A stretch of DNA of 64,000 nt from Kalaharituber pfeilii (lineage: Eukaryota; Ascomycota; Pezizomycetes; Pezizales; Pezizaceae). Each line of letters starts with the position of its first letter. The stretch's first letter is position 1. Shown here in pieces: positions 20,848 through 31,324 of this stretch. The DNA lies in NCBI GenBank assembly GCA_015179045.1, contig WHUZ01000103.1, positions 143,361 through 207,360 of the forward strand. The letters are read 5' to 3'. The translations under genes were made by a program, and so were the position numbers. The notes beneath the pieces were generated by a model. The model searched no databases and was not told the origin of the DNA. It was given only the letters and a program-made list of their open reading frames with translations.

Positions 20848-21254
20848 GAGCGCGCCGTGCAATAATTTTCGTTCCGGTTTGCGAAGGTGTGGAGGGTTTT
20901 TAGTGCGCCGCGCGACTTACCTACCCGGGTCGGGGAAAAAAAAAATTCGCAGGCTGCGAAGGTGTGGAGGAAACTGCGAAATTTGCCGTCGGGGAAGTTT
21001 GCTCCGGGATGCGAAAGTGTGGAGAAGAGGGGAGGGGGGAGAGGGGGAGATATATAGTGGAGCCTCCCTGAGGCAGAAACCGGAAGGACCGTCCGGAGGT
21101 TTCTGGAATCAGGTTGTAGAAGTAGATAGAAATTTCTTTGTTTGTTAAGCCTGTCTCCGGGCTTCGAGGGCTTGCCCAGGGACCCTGCCATGGCTTGGCG
21201 CTGTAAGCGGGGTTATGTGATTTTTTTTTTTCAAAAAAAAAAAAAAAAAAAAAC
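20848..21254 (+). mobile_element. LINE-B 3' UTR and tail-B hairpin
   Basis: The 3' UTR has three copies of TGCGAARGTGTGGAG (20879, 20956, 21010). It ends CCCTGCCATGGC, GCGCTGTAAGCGGGG, TTATGTGA, a T-run and about 21 A. This is the only coding LINE here carrying tail B, so it links tail B to the LINE-B type RNase H. Confidence 0.75.
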
Positions 21255-21957
21255 TGTGGAGAAGAAGGTGGGGGCTGGAGGTAGCAAGAAGGCCTAGGGG
21301 GGCAAGGACGACGAACAGAGCCCCCTAGTGGATCTGTTGAGGTGGGTGGAGAGATGACCGGGAAGAGTTGAGGGAACCGCGTTGTGGTAGATGGTGCACC
21401 TAAGCTATTACCGCGCTGATGCCAGCTGGACTCAGACACGTGGGCCGTATGGGGATATAGGCAATGCTAGGTTACATACACACGGTGAGGGTAAGTCCAG
21501 GGACATGGGAGATGCTTAGAAATGGTGATGCAGCACCAACGGATATAAGGAGGGCATTCTTTCTACCTTCTTCATCTTCATCTTTCATCCTTCCTATTTG
21601 CAGTTTATTCATTCATCTGTTCAAGCTCATTTTGCATTACCTTCAACCTTTCTACAGTTGTGTCATACAATCAAACAACTCTCGCTCGCGCTCAGTAATT
21701 TTCTCCATTCACCTAATTAATACTGCCTTCACTTCCTCCTTTGCCTAGCGACCTCCCACAGGCTCCCAGCAGAGGACCCAGTGCGTAGAGTGTTGGAATT
21801 ACGTGCAGCGCGTCCCACGCTCATAGCGTTATTGTTTGGTACTCTATTTATTTTGAGTTTGGTTGGTTTGGCAGTTTACGCTCGAGTTCTGTGGCTTGCT
21901 TTCTTCATTATCTCCTTTGTATTTATCCTCGTCATAGCCCATAGGGCGGCATAAGAG
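21255..21957 (+). mobile_element. LINE-A remnant, right half of duplication edge
   Basis: TGTGGAGAAGAAGGTGGGGG and following DNA resemble the LINE-A copy at 10465-10560 and 10905-11078. From 21830 the match is close (ATTGTTTGGTACTCTATTTA) to the hairpin at 21929-21957. Part of 21380-21830 has no counterpart and shows no gene. Confidence 0.6.
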
Positions 21958-21959
21958 TA

Positions 21960-22544
21960 CTGTAATTCACCACCAAGGGAGCCACACCGCCAAACGTGGC
22001 CCACCTCCGCAGCAAAAGTGACCATCCCACAAAGCACTTATACATATCATCGCATTTTCCCAAAGTGTCGTGGTATCGGTTGATATGGGATTCTCATAAA
22101 AAATACTTACAGGAACCAATTGCAATGCCTCCCAATTGTGTCACAACGGCCTCGAGGGCGTCACCGATGAACTCTATGTTTACAGTAGATTGATATACTA
22201 TACTTTTCTCTATTTAAATTGAGCAATTGCAATGTGAGAATCCTAATACCTCCTTTTGAGAGTTCTTCACATAACAAATTGTTTCTATGAGAAAGCGAAT
22301 ATTGCGAATATGTTCACAACCACATCAGGAATTGCTGCTTTACTGCTCTTGTTACACTTTTACATGAAACAAAATTGCCATATTCCGAAAATTCAACATT
22401 TTAATCAAATTTATTGCAGGTGAAGAACTGCGAAAATGTATGCTAAGAAGCACCCAAAAATTTGTTATGGAGGTGGAGATTTATGCTCTATCGAGCAATT
22501 GGTGGCTCGTTTGGTGGTGTGGCTCGCTTGGCAGTAAATTACAG
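21960..22544. mobile_element. TIR DNA element (TA target), copy 2, complete
   Basis: 585 bp. The left end CTGTAATTCACCACCAAGGG and right end (inverse CTGTAATTTACTGCCAAGCG) form about 36-bp TIRs. TA duplicates lie at 21958-21959 and 22545-22546. Removing it restores the LINE tail GCGGCATAAGAGTAATGATATT. TA duplication fits Tc1/mariner-type transposition; no transposase is encoded. Confidence 0.9.
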
Positions 22545-22771
22545 TAATGATATTGAAGAAAAAATCAAAATTCTCTTACCAATGTAATTGAGCTTAATAT
22601 GTGGTATAGCCGAAACAGTTGCAGTAGGATCGTACAATATGTACAAAATTCATGGTGGGATCAATGATTGCCCAGGCGCGAATCAGGGCCCTAGGATTGT
22701 GAGAAACTGCATACTAGTACAATGTCCCAAGCGCATAAGTTATAGAATCCACTAGTATGATTTGCTGAGTC

Positions 22772-22791
22772 TTGGCTGGAGGCCTGGCACA
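22772..22791 (+). promoter_or_regulatory. Conserved upstream element of the coiled-coil/trefoil family
   Basis: TTGGCTGGAGGCCTGGCACA about 265 bp before the start codon at 23037; shared with the paralogues at 14116 and 29700. Confidence 0.6.
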
Positions 22792-23036
22792 CTTACGCAT
22801 ACTTTAGATATGAAACTTAACTTCAGTCCCCAAATGCGAACACATCTGAACTCCACTAGTAGCTTGTACGCGGGGTTACGTGATGGGAAGAAAAAAAGAC
22901 ACTTTAATTCAAGTTCCAAACTTCTTTTGTAGTACGCCTCACTACCGTTGCCTTGTTCTCTTGCTCAAATATTCGTTGTCCAAATTTACGCATCCGCCTC
23001 CAATTCCTATCAGTGTACTTAGCCTACTTCCACATC

Positions 23037-24066
23037 ATGTCACAAATTCGATTCCAGCAACGCGATCGCGATCTTATGCCGGATGCAGATAATGTCCTCA
23101 CTCACGAGAAGCTTGACAGCCTATGGGAATGGTTGTCCGCGGCTAATAAGGAGGGGTTGCCTCCATACTTGATTTTCGCGAAGCTTGTTAATGCAGTGCG
23201 TGTAACCCGCCCGCAACGAAAGTTGTTGTGGTACTGGGTGCTGACAAGGTATATAGGCCAGAAATCCTTATCGCGATCAACTCTTGATTGCTCGTGGCGG
23301 CCATGAACTGCTTACCCCAGGCACTTCCGCCTATGCTCCAAGTGAATTTACAGCAACTCCAGGACTTGCAGATGCACAACAACGACTCGAGTACAGGGAG
23401 GACAAAGCTACTATTCAGGCCCTAAGCGCTAAGGTGGACTTTCTGGAAGGTGCAATGAATACTCAGCAGAGTATGATTAACGATTTGAAAGATTCATTGC
23501 ATCTAAAGCAAACGATGGTACAGCAACTGCAGGATTCACTCGACGCGAAACACAAGACCATAAATCAACCGGTGGAGCGTATTGATAACTTGAATCTAAA
23601 GCAAGAGGAACTACAAACAAAAGCCGAAACCGAGAAAAAAGAGTTAGAAAATGATCTCCAGGTAATAAGATTAAAGTCTGAAACCCCCAAGCAAATTCAG
23701 GTTGCTCTCAAATCACCTCACTATGGCAAATTCATCTCAATTACGGAGGGCGCAACAGGGATCGCAACATGTGATGGAAGAGAGGCTCTCATTTTGATTA
23801 AGCACCCTGATGGCACTTTTTCGTTCCGGAATAATGGGAACCCGATTGCGTACTTGAGCAATTCTGACAAATATAGTTTTCGCTCAAACCACATCTGCAG
23901 CGACACGGAGAAGTTTCGGCTGTATTATGCTGATCATGGCAAGACGTACATTGAGTCTGTGACATTTCCAGGGAGTTTCCTATCCCCGGAGTCACTGTAC
24001 CCAAATGAACTTAATTGGTGTTGTGCTACGGGTGTTTACTCAGCATTTTATATTATCTTGACATGA
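23037..24066 (+). CDS. Coiled-coil and fascin-like beta-trefoil protein, paralogue 2
   Basis: Exons 23037-23195 and 23257-24066 with a 61-nt intron (donor GTGCGT, branch GTGCTGAC, acceptor ATATAG) encode about 322 aa. The N-terminal domain is nearly identical to paralogue 1 (FQQRDRDLMPDADNVLTHEK, WEWLSAANKEG). The coiled coil has 14-residue repeats (LKDSLHLKQTMVQQ). The C-terminal trefoil-like domain has VALKSPHYGKFISI, DGTFSFRNNGNPIAYL and EKFRLYYADHG. Exon 2 has many substitutions relative to paralogue 1 but no stops, which suggests selection for a working protein after duplication. Upstream and downstream flanks are duplicated too. Confidence 0.85.
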
Positions 24067-24390
24067 CAAAGTTGGTTAGTAGTGGTATGTATATTGTATT
24101 TTGTTTCACTACATGCCTTTCATTGCAAACGAGTGTAACGTATTTATCAAAGCGCATACTGCTGGTTGGCCAACCACAATTTAATCCTGGCACCACCAGT
24201 TTACATAATCCAAATCTGAATGTGAGGACCAATCGGAACGACAATTGTACGCAGTTCCTTGTTTTTCTTATTCTCATTTGCATGACTACGGGGAATGGGT
24301 TTTCATAAAGTGGGAGATCCTGCGTGTTTGTCCTGAGCATGCCAAGATTTACTATTTGTTCCTTTTGAAAGTAATCACACCTTGCAAAGT

Positions 24391-24424
24391 GCCCTGCCAT
24401 GGCGAACAGCTGCACTATAAAAAA
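24391..24424 (+). mobile_element. Tail-B micro-insertion of 34 bp with 14-bp TSD
   Basis: GCCCTGCCATGGCGAACAGC, TGCACTAT and A6, flanked by ACACCTTGCAAAGT at 24377-24390 and 24425-24438. The 3' arm of the hairpin is missing. The duplicated locus at 15440-15560 lacks it. Confidence 0.92.
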
Positions 24425-24469
24425 ACACCTTGCAAAGTAAACCGAGCAGCAAAACATACTTTGTACTGA

Positions 24470-24949
24470 ACTTTTTTTTTTTTTTTTTTTTATCCCTCCA
24501 GAAGCTTCTAGGTTATATTTCTGGAGTTTTATAGCTCAGAACTGCAGCATTCATAGAATCATATATCGTGTATTAAGGATTATTCATTACCTAATTAGGT
24601 ATATATAGATGGATATTTCTATGAATCACTACTTTCTGTGAATACCTATACCTACAAGCTGCTCAGGACATATTCTTTCTACATGTAGAGTGAAATTCTA
24701 GAGCATTCTGAACACGCCTCATATTTTTGGGATTATATACAGCCTAAATATTAAATTTACTTCTAGCACTAAAAATATATTGGCTTACCACTTGTTTCAT
24801 ATGTATCCAATTCTCATGAAACATTTCAGATTTCTCAAATACATACTATAGAAGGTATTTAATACTTGCTCAAGGCCCTAAATAGCCATCTTGCCATTTT
24901 ACACCTACATAGGGTTCAGATGCTGAATTAGGCAACTACCACCATAGAG
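24470..24949. other. AT-rich intergenic DNA
   Basis: A T-run at 24473-24491 is followed by AT-rich DNA without open frames of note. Confidence 0.5.
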
Positions 24950-25126
24950 TATCATTCAAAATTTCCAATTGGCTAACTGAGGTGCGGAAGTTACTTTCCT
25001 ATACCTCTCCAAGCTGCATGTGTAATTTGATTATCTTCTATGAAGATTTGGCCTTACAGGAGGCTCTTGTTTTAATTCCGGAAGTGCCCCGGATCCCGGT
25101 AATGCGCCGGATCCCGGTCAGTGACG
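24950..25126. repeat. Dispersed repeat, inverted copy at 63595-63776
   Basis: Contains TTGGCCTTACAGGAGG, TTTTAATTCCGGAAGT and CCGGATCCCGGTCAGTGACG. The same sequence is found reversed near the right end of the window. Confidence 0.8.
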
Positions 25127-25815
25127 TTAGCGCATTTGGTTTGCTTGATTTCCTTGTACTTTCATCCACACTTTGGAAATTCCTGTGGTTTCGTGGGTTT
25201 CTTGTGGGGGTGTCATCTTATCCGGTTGAATCGAGTGGGAGGTTAGCGACGTGGTCCTTTTTTATCTCCCTAAATTTGCCGATTTTGTCGATTTCGTTTG
25301 CTCTTTTTCGGCCTTTGCTGATGATGGTTCGCTATGACGTCTGAAGCTTTGCTGCGGCCCGTCCTGTCTTTAGTGGCTGAGGTTGAAACTTGAGGAAGGA
25401 AAATTAAAAGTCGTGGTCGCAATGGGCAGAACTTCCAGGCAGGTGTCGGATCTGGGGAAGGGAACGAAATGGGCAAGTGCTCGCAAGGGGCAAGCTTGGC
25501 GCGCGGAGCACGTGGATAGAAGGATGGCACGTGAGAGTATGGGGATATATGTAGTATTCTTACTGTGGTTCATAAAATAAGACATCCCTGTTCCTCTCCT
25601 CTGCACCCGCACTTTCGTATTAGTGCCAGCTCCTACTGCGACGGTCCACCGAATGGCAGATGTGGATATTATCTGTCATCTTGTTTATTTCTTTTATTTC
25701 CTTATTCATCTCCGTTATTCTTAGTCTCATCATGGCACGTAGCGCGGCGTACGAGTAACGGGATTTTTTTTCTAAAAATATATATGTATATCTGTCGCCT
25801 TACACTGGAAAACTA
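25127..25815 (+). repeat. Dispersed repeat with variant tail hairpin, copy 2
   Basis: Shorter, diverged copy of 17551-18490. Its tail reads CTCATCATGGCACGTAGCGC, CGGCGTACGAG, then a T-run and an AT-rich end, closing CACTGGAAAACTAGGA. Confidence 0.65.
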
Positions 25816-25984
25816 GGAGTCCGATCTCGAAAGGATCAGTGCAAAACCGTGAAATGTGTAGGCCGGTACAGGTCTTCTGAGAGCCACGATACCATAACAG
25901 CTTCATATTCAATCAAGAATTGAAAGATAACATGGACCTTGTAACTCAGTTTATCAAAAGTTCACGCTCTTAAGGCACCCGCAT

Positions 25985-26366
25985 GGCACGATTTCGTTGA
26001 AGATTCACTGCTCTCCCCAGTTACCTTCCTCAGTGTTGAACCAAACCATGCAACATTATGTGACACATGTGGCAGCGGGTTCTGTCTATATCCAGCCACT
26101 CACCCCAGCTTTCTGGATATATCACCTCTTCACACCTGAATGCCAGGTGGTCCGCCGTTTGTTTCAGCCCGCACCTACACACGCTCCCCTCCGCCGCTTT
26201 CCCTATTTTCACCTCCAACTCCTTACTCATCCTCTTCCCCGTTCTCAGTCTTGTGAGGTGGTAGCTGCTCCCCTGCTCCACCCCATCACCGCACCCCCTC
26301 CGAAGCCTGGCTCCCTTCTCTCCACTGCGCGCAGTCTCCTCCACTTCTGCCGCAGCCTCCCTTCGG
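25985..26366 (-). pseudogene. LINE-B ORF2 C-terminal fragment
   Basis: Minus-strand frame 26344-26030 has the LINE-B finger (CRCGLKQTADHLAFRC) and ESWGEWLDID, matching the C-terminus of the ORF ending at 20847. No RNase H or tail-B hairpin is left here. Confidence 0.7.
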
Positions 26367-26369
26367 TGA

Positions 26370-26993
26370 GAGAACCCGCAGGGGCGACATCAATGTAGCA
26401 ATAATGTGGGTTAAAAGCCACAAAAGGGTAAAAGGAAACACAGAGGAAGACAGGGCCGCCAAAACGGAGGTTCACCTCCCATACCAGGACGAGACCATTA
26501 CCGAAGCAGGGATAAGACAGCTGTCCAGGACCTGGAGGGCCACAGAGAGAAACCGGTTAGAGTTGAGCTACAGACCACTCACACGACTGGAACGAAGAGT
26601 ATCGACATTAGCTGGCATACTAGGTGGCAAGTCACTAAGGAAATGGCTACACGACATGGGGAAAATTGACAGTCTGGAGTGCCGGTGGTGTGGGGAAGAG
26701 GAGGAGTCCACTACACACGTACTCACCAGGTGCAGGACATGGAAGAGAAAATGGCCGGGAGGAATGGCAGATCTGATTGCGCTACCCAAGAGCAAGGACA
26801 GGGACTTACTGATCGAAATACTAGAATGGGCTGAAGGACATTTGGATTGACGGACTATTTCCTAGTACCTTTTTCTTCCTACTATTTATCTACCTAGGAT
26901 GTATCTGGGATGACGGACTATTTCATACCACTTATTTTTCCTGCCACTTATTTTTCTTACTATATGTACCTATCTCGCCATATTTAGCCTTTA
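26370..26993 (+). pseudogene. LINE-A ORF2 C-terminal fragment and broken tail
   Basis: Open frame to 26850 starts inside RNase H (IMWVKSHKRVKGNTEEDRAA), then the knuckle (CRWCGEEEESTTHVLTRC, KWPGGMADLIALP) and stop. The 3' UTR reaches CTCGCCATATTTAGCCTTTA, a tail hairpin that is interrupted at its TA by the next element and resumes at 27841 with GGGCGGCACGCGAG and poly(A). Confidence 0.85.
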
Positions 26994-27840
26994 CTGTGTT
27001 TCACCACATCTCGACGCACACCACAATTCGACGCACTTTTCCACCAAAACTAGCCGCGCAGAAGAGCGTGTACCTCAACCACTAGAGCAGAATTTTGTAA
27101 GCACTATTTAGAGACACTAAACAAATACTTGTTGTTCATTTTTAGCACCTCTGCCTGCTGCAATAAAGCATTGTCAAGGAATTATGGCACAGTGAAATTT
27201 GTATCAATGTCTTGGCATCTATTTGTATGGGAATCTCATACAATATTTCAGCGGACTGAACATACTACTCTTTTTCGGCACTATCTTACCAATGGCAATT
27301 GCCTTGTGATTAAAGAGCCTCCCCTAGCTATATATTGATTCACTTAATTTTATTCAGTCCATTTTGATATATTGCATAGTTGGCATGCTGATATATATTT
27401 TCCGGTGCTCTTCCGATACTATTCATATGCAATATTTCTATGAGAATGAAAATATTTTGAACAACTCAATGATTACTTCAAGGATTATATTGATACCATA
27501 CATGTATATCTCCAGAGGGATAGGTTACCCAAATGAAGTGTTTAAAAATTTTTAATGAATTAATTGCAGGTGCAGTGGGTAGATTTCCATATCTGCAATT
27601 TTACTGCGAAAATATATGCCAAGACTTATGTGAAAATGTGCAGAGATATAAGTCATTCATAACTACTGTTTTTTTTCAAGTAGAGATGCAGGATCTGAAG
27701 AATGATGCTTGCTTTAAGTCTCCTAAAAGGCGCATAGAAAAGTAGGTTCTGTGCGTGGGGATATAAAGGTTTTCATTCGCTCAGTTTTGGTGGGAAAGTG
27801 CGTCGAATTGTGGTGTGCGTCGAGATGTGGTGAAACACAG
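26994..27840. mobile_element. TIR DNA element in LINE-A hairpin, TA target
   Basis: 847 bp with about 58-bp near-perfect TIRs (CTGTGTTTCACCACATCTCG). TA duplicates lie at 26992-26993 and 27841-27842. Its ends resemble the elements at 11081 and 21960 (CTGTAATTCACCAC), and inside it keeps diverged stretches of them (ATTGCAGGTGCAG, GGGAATCTCATA). No transposase is encoded, so it is nonautonomous. Confidence 0.9.
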
Positions 27841-27890
27841 TAGGGCGGCACGCGAGTACTGATATAAAAAAAAAAAAAAAAAAAAAGAGC
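27841..27890 (+). mobile_element. Second half of split LINE-A tail hairpin
   Basis: GGGCGGCACGCGAGTACTGA then about 20 A; continuation of the tail broken at 26993. Confidence 0.85.
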
Positions 27891-28179
27891 CAGGACATAG
27901 CTCACCCCGCCCCTTTTGCAACAGTGTAAACTTTATTTCAATTTCGTAATGTACTAACAAAGGCAGTTCAGGCATGCTGCGATATTGCCCAATTGAGTTA
28001 ATTGACCATCTTTACGCTATTAGGCATATTGGGCGCACACATGAGATATGGAATTGTAGAACACATTGAGTATGTCGGACACTTGAGCACCCATATGAGA
28101 TATTGAGCATATTATACAAGTGCATATCTAGTACATCAAACAGGCTCAGTGCGTATATAAGATAATTGAGTGCACGCGA
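27891..28179. other. Intergenic, no supported gene
   Basis: Low-complexity AT-rich sequence with scattered TTGAGCATAT-like words; nothing coding seen. Confidence 0.4.
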
Positions 28180-28242
28180 GTATAGTGAGCATATTGAGCA
28201 TGTTAAGCATATTAAGCATGTTGAGTATGCCAGAAATGTGTA
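28180..28242. repeat. Short tandem repeat TTGAGCATATT/TTAAGCATRTT
   Basis: About five imperfect units of 10-11 bp directly before a foldback MITE. Confidence 0.7.
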
Positions 28243-28574
28243 CTAGACAGAAAAATAGGTATTTGGACAGGGGAGAAATGCATATTTATGCGCCATGCAG
28301 TATTCGGCAGAAACTAGCATATTTTCATATGGTTGGCTAGTGACAGCCCATACGTAAGACTAGTCCAAATTTTGATAGGGTGTCCAAATTTATTATGTAA
28401 GAGAGTATTTGGATAGCTGACGTGATGAAATTTGGACAGCTGACAGTGTGATTTTGGACTTTTACATCTATTCTTTACCGCCAAGCATACAAAAATATGC
28501 TAGTTCCCACCGAATATCGCATAGCGCATACTATGCAGCTATCCCCCTGTCCAAATACTTATTTTTCTGTCTAG
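28243..28574. mobile_element. Foldback MITE, 332 bp
   Basis: The ends are CTAGACAGAAAAATAGGTAT and its inverse; the inverted arms are about 95-100 bp (28243-28338 and about 28478-28574) with scattered differences. No clear target duplication and no gene. Confidence 0.8.
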
Positions 28575-29170
28575 CAGGGTGCGTACATCATAGTGCAATG
28601 GCAGCAGCGCAATGGCCACGCACTTTTGTAGTACAGTTTCATAGCATTTTTTACTCGGCAATTTAATGATTATGAAATAATCGAGTTGGCAAGTTGGAAA
28701 CTAAATTCAAATGTATTTTGGTATCTTGGCGTGCGGATAGCATCATGTTGCCGCTCAGACACAATTGGTCACCAGTAGTACAAAATTCTTTTTTTTTGCC
28801 GATGAAGCTGCTACTTAGCTTAAACAATGAGTTGCTTACTGAACCTAGTGAATTGTATAGTACATTTTCACTTACCTATTAGACCATCTACTATATCATT
28901 CAAGTTCCTCAAGTAGCAAGTTTAGTAGAGCACAACCCGATAACCTATAGTTTGTTCAGTATTAATATGGTAGTGCCAATGGAATAAAAGTGACTCTCAC
29001 CTGTGCATTGTCAAGTTGCGGAGTTCTGAATGGGTGAAGGTGAGGAGGTAGTTTTAAGATAGATTTATCCTTTATTCAGGAGAATATTATAGAAGTCAAG
29101 TTATCTTTATTTTGATTAGTTTGATGGGACGACTTACTCAAGTTGGCAGAGATTTTGCACAGTTTTATTA
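28575..29170. other. Intergenic, no supported gene
   Basis: No frames or repeats that I can support. Confidence 0.4.
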
Positions 29171-29310
29171 AAAGTGCTGATTAGAAGCCACTTGTAGAGG
29201 TCATAGCTACAAAGTGTAGGAATTTATTGGCCCGATAACACAGTTTTAATAACAGTGCTGATTGGAAGCCACTTGTAGAGGTCATAGCTACAAAGTTATT
29301 GGCCCGATAA
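29171..29310. repeat. Direct duplication, about 80-bp unit
   Basis: AGTGCTGATTAGAAGCCACT followed by TGTAGAGGTCATAGCTACAA and ATTGGCCCGATAA occurs twice in tandem, with a short gap in the second copy. Confidence 0.8.
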
Positions 29311-29525
29311 GAGAGGACGCGCAAGTTATTCTCGAAAATTTTTATCTCAGTACTATATAGAAATACAGAAGATAGATATAGATAGAAGAAGAAGACAAAG
29401 GAAGAGGATGTAGATAGAAGACAGAAGAAAATAGAAACCGTCACCAGGGTCAAAAAAACAAGACATGGTATTGAGGCCACTTTAAAATTGCATGTGCATA
29501 AGCTGCCTCACAGGGGTACATTGAC

Positions 29526-29545
29526 TTGGCTGGAGGCCTGGCACA
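29526..29545 (+). promoter_or_regulatory. Conserved upstream element of the coiled-coil/trefoil family
   Basis: TTGGCTGGAGGCCTGGCACA, 174 bp before the start codon at 29700. It is the longest stretch kept between this promoter and those of paralogues 1 and 2. Confidence 0.6.
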
Positions 29546-29699
29546 CAACTAGTCGATCGATTCTTCGACCGCATGCGAAAATGTAAGTCGAATTTCTCTT
29601 CGTTTATTTACAGCGAACTCAAAATCCAGATATATCGAGCTCCACAACCATACAATCTAGCACCACTAAATTCATCCAGGTCCTTCTCCTGCAGGTGTT

Positions 29700-31041
29700 A
29701 TGTTGGAATCCCAACTAAAACTTCAACAACGCGATCGAGATCTGATGCCGGAAGCGGACGACCTTCTGACTGACGACACGTTGGACCGCTTGTGGGAATG
29801 GTTCTGCATGGCGAATAATGAAAAATTTCAGCCCCAGCTGATTTTCGCCAAACTTATTAACGGGGTAAAATAACGCTTAATCTCTACCGGTGTGTTTTCA
29901 AGTACATCTTACCTAACTGATAGTATAGGCTCGAAAACCATATCGTGATAACCGGTGGGTTCCGCATGGGTATAGCGTGGTCACTCCAGGTACCTCTGCC
30001 TACGCGCCAAGCGAATTCGCAGTGACTGCAGAACCTGCTGAAGTACATGAGCCGCCGGACAGTAGAGACGAAACTGTCGCCACAGAAACATTACAAACAA
30101 AGCTCGCGACTGCGGAGGATTCATTGCAAACGAAGCAATCGATTATCAACCAAATGGAGGATGCGCTGCAGTCGAAGCAAACACTCATTAATCAGTTGGA
30201 AGATGACTTAAAAAAGAAGCAAAGGGTCATATATCAATTGGAGAAACGGGTCAAGAAAATGGATCAAGAGCAAGAGGAGAGCAGGCGGATTATAGAAAAG
30301 GAGCGGGTGCAATTGGAGCTAGATTGCCGGAAGAGGGATCAGGAGCACCGGGAACATATGGAAACAATGCAAGAGGAGAGGAGACAAATAGAACTGAAGT
30401 TCAATGAGATGACTCAAGAATACCACCGGTACCAAAGAAAGGCTGAGGAAGAGAAGAGAAAAATAGAGGTTGACCTAAAGGACATGGAACAGGAGCACAG
30501 ACAGTATAAGGGCAGCGTGGAAGCTGAGAAAATTCAATTGGGGATGGAGCTGAAGTATATAGAGCGAGCGCAGCGGGAATATAAAGCAGAGATGGAACGT
30601 GAGAAGGCACAACTGGAGCGGGATCTCGACACAATCACAGCAAAGCACGATAGTTGCGGACCAACGCAGGTTATTTTAAGATCAGTGCACTTCGGAACTT
30701 TTATATCCGTCGCAAATGGGAACGTAACGGCTACGAGCGAAACAGGTGAAGTGGAGACATTCAAACTCCTGAAGCACCCAAATGGTACAGTTTCATTCCA
30801 GACTAACAGTTTCCCAATTAATTACCTGCGCGCCGGACCTGAGGTAACGCTTAGTCCCTCTTGCGGTAATATGGAGAGATTTTGGCTCCGTGGTGGCTCA
30901 GGCAATGGAAGCGTATTTATTGAGGCAGTGGCTTTCCCGGGTCTCTTGGATTGTGAATCTCGCGTTAGGGTTAGAAGGACTGCGTCCGCGAAGCAGTTGT
31001 TTCATCTTGTTTTCACAAGCATACCACTCTGCCTGAACTAA
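29700..31041 (+). CDS. Coiled-coil and fascin-like beta-trefoil protein, paralogue 3
   Basis: Exons 29700-29864 and 29929-31041 flank a 64-nt phase-0 intron (donor GTAAAA, branch CTAACTGA, acceptor GTATAG) and encode about 425 aa. The N-terminal domain is conserved (LQQRDRDLMPEADDLLTDDT, WEWFCMANNE). The coiled coil is twice as long as in the other two: 14-residue units (LQTKQSIINQMEDA) followed by long charged heptads (QEHREHMETMQEERRQIELK). The C-terminus has the trefoil-like domain (VILRSVHFGTFISV, NGTVSFQTNSFPINYL, MERFWLRGG) and ends in a short extension. This diverged member shows that the domain order is old. A LINE tail begins 16 bp after the stop, so the 3' UTR is probably altered. 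Confidence 0.87.
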
Positions 31042-31271
31042 CAAGATGTATCAGGATTTTTTTTTTTTTTTTTTTTTTATATATATATATATATATATAT
31101 CGTTACTCGCGTGCCGCCCTTAGGGCTATGGTGGGGTATGTATCGGGAAATGTTGTGCCGGAAAGGCGACAGTGAATACAAGTACACTTGGCTGCTGTAC
31201 TGTGCTCATCCTCCACTGCCCCGTCCCCAGTCTCATCATCACCCCTGCTAGTTTTCTTACCTTCTCCACCC

Positions 31272-31324
31272 TTTTTTTTTTTGTATCACGTAACCCCGCG
31301 TACAGCTGTCCGCCATGGCAGGGC
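31272..31324 (-). mobile_element. Tail-B hairpin micro-insertion with TSD
   Basis: 53 bp, minus sense GCCCTGCCATGGCGGACAGC, GCGGGGTTACGTGA, TAC and A-run. ACCTTCTCCACCC flanks it at 31259-31271 and 31325-31337. Confidence 0.93.
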
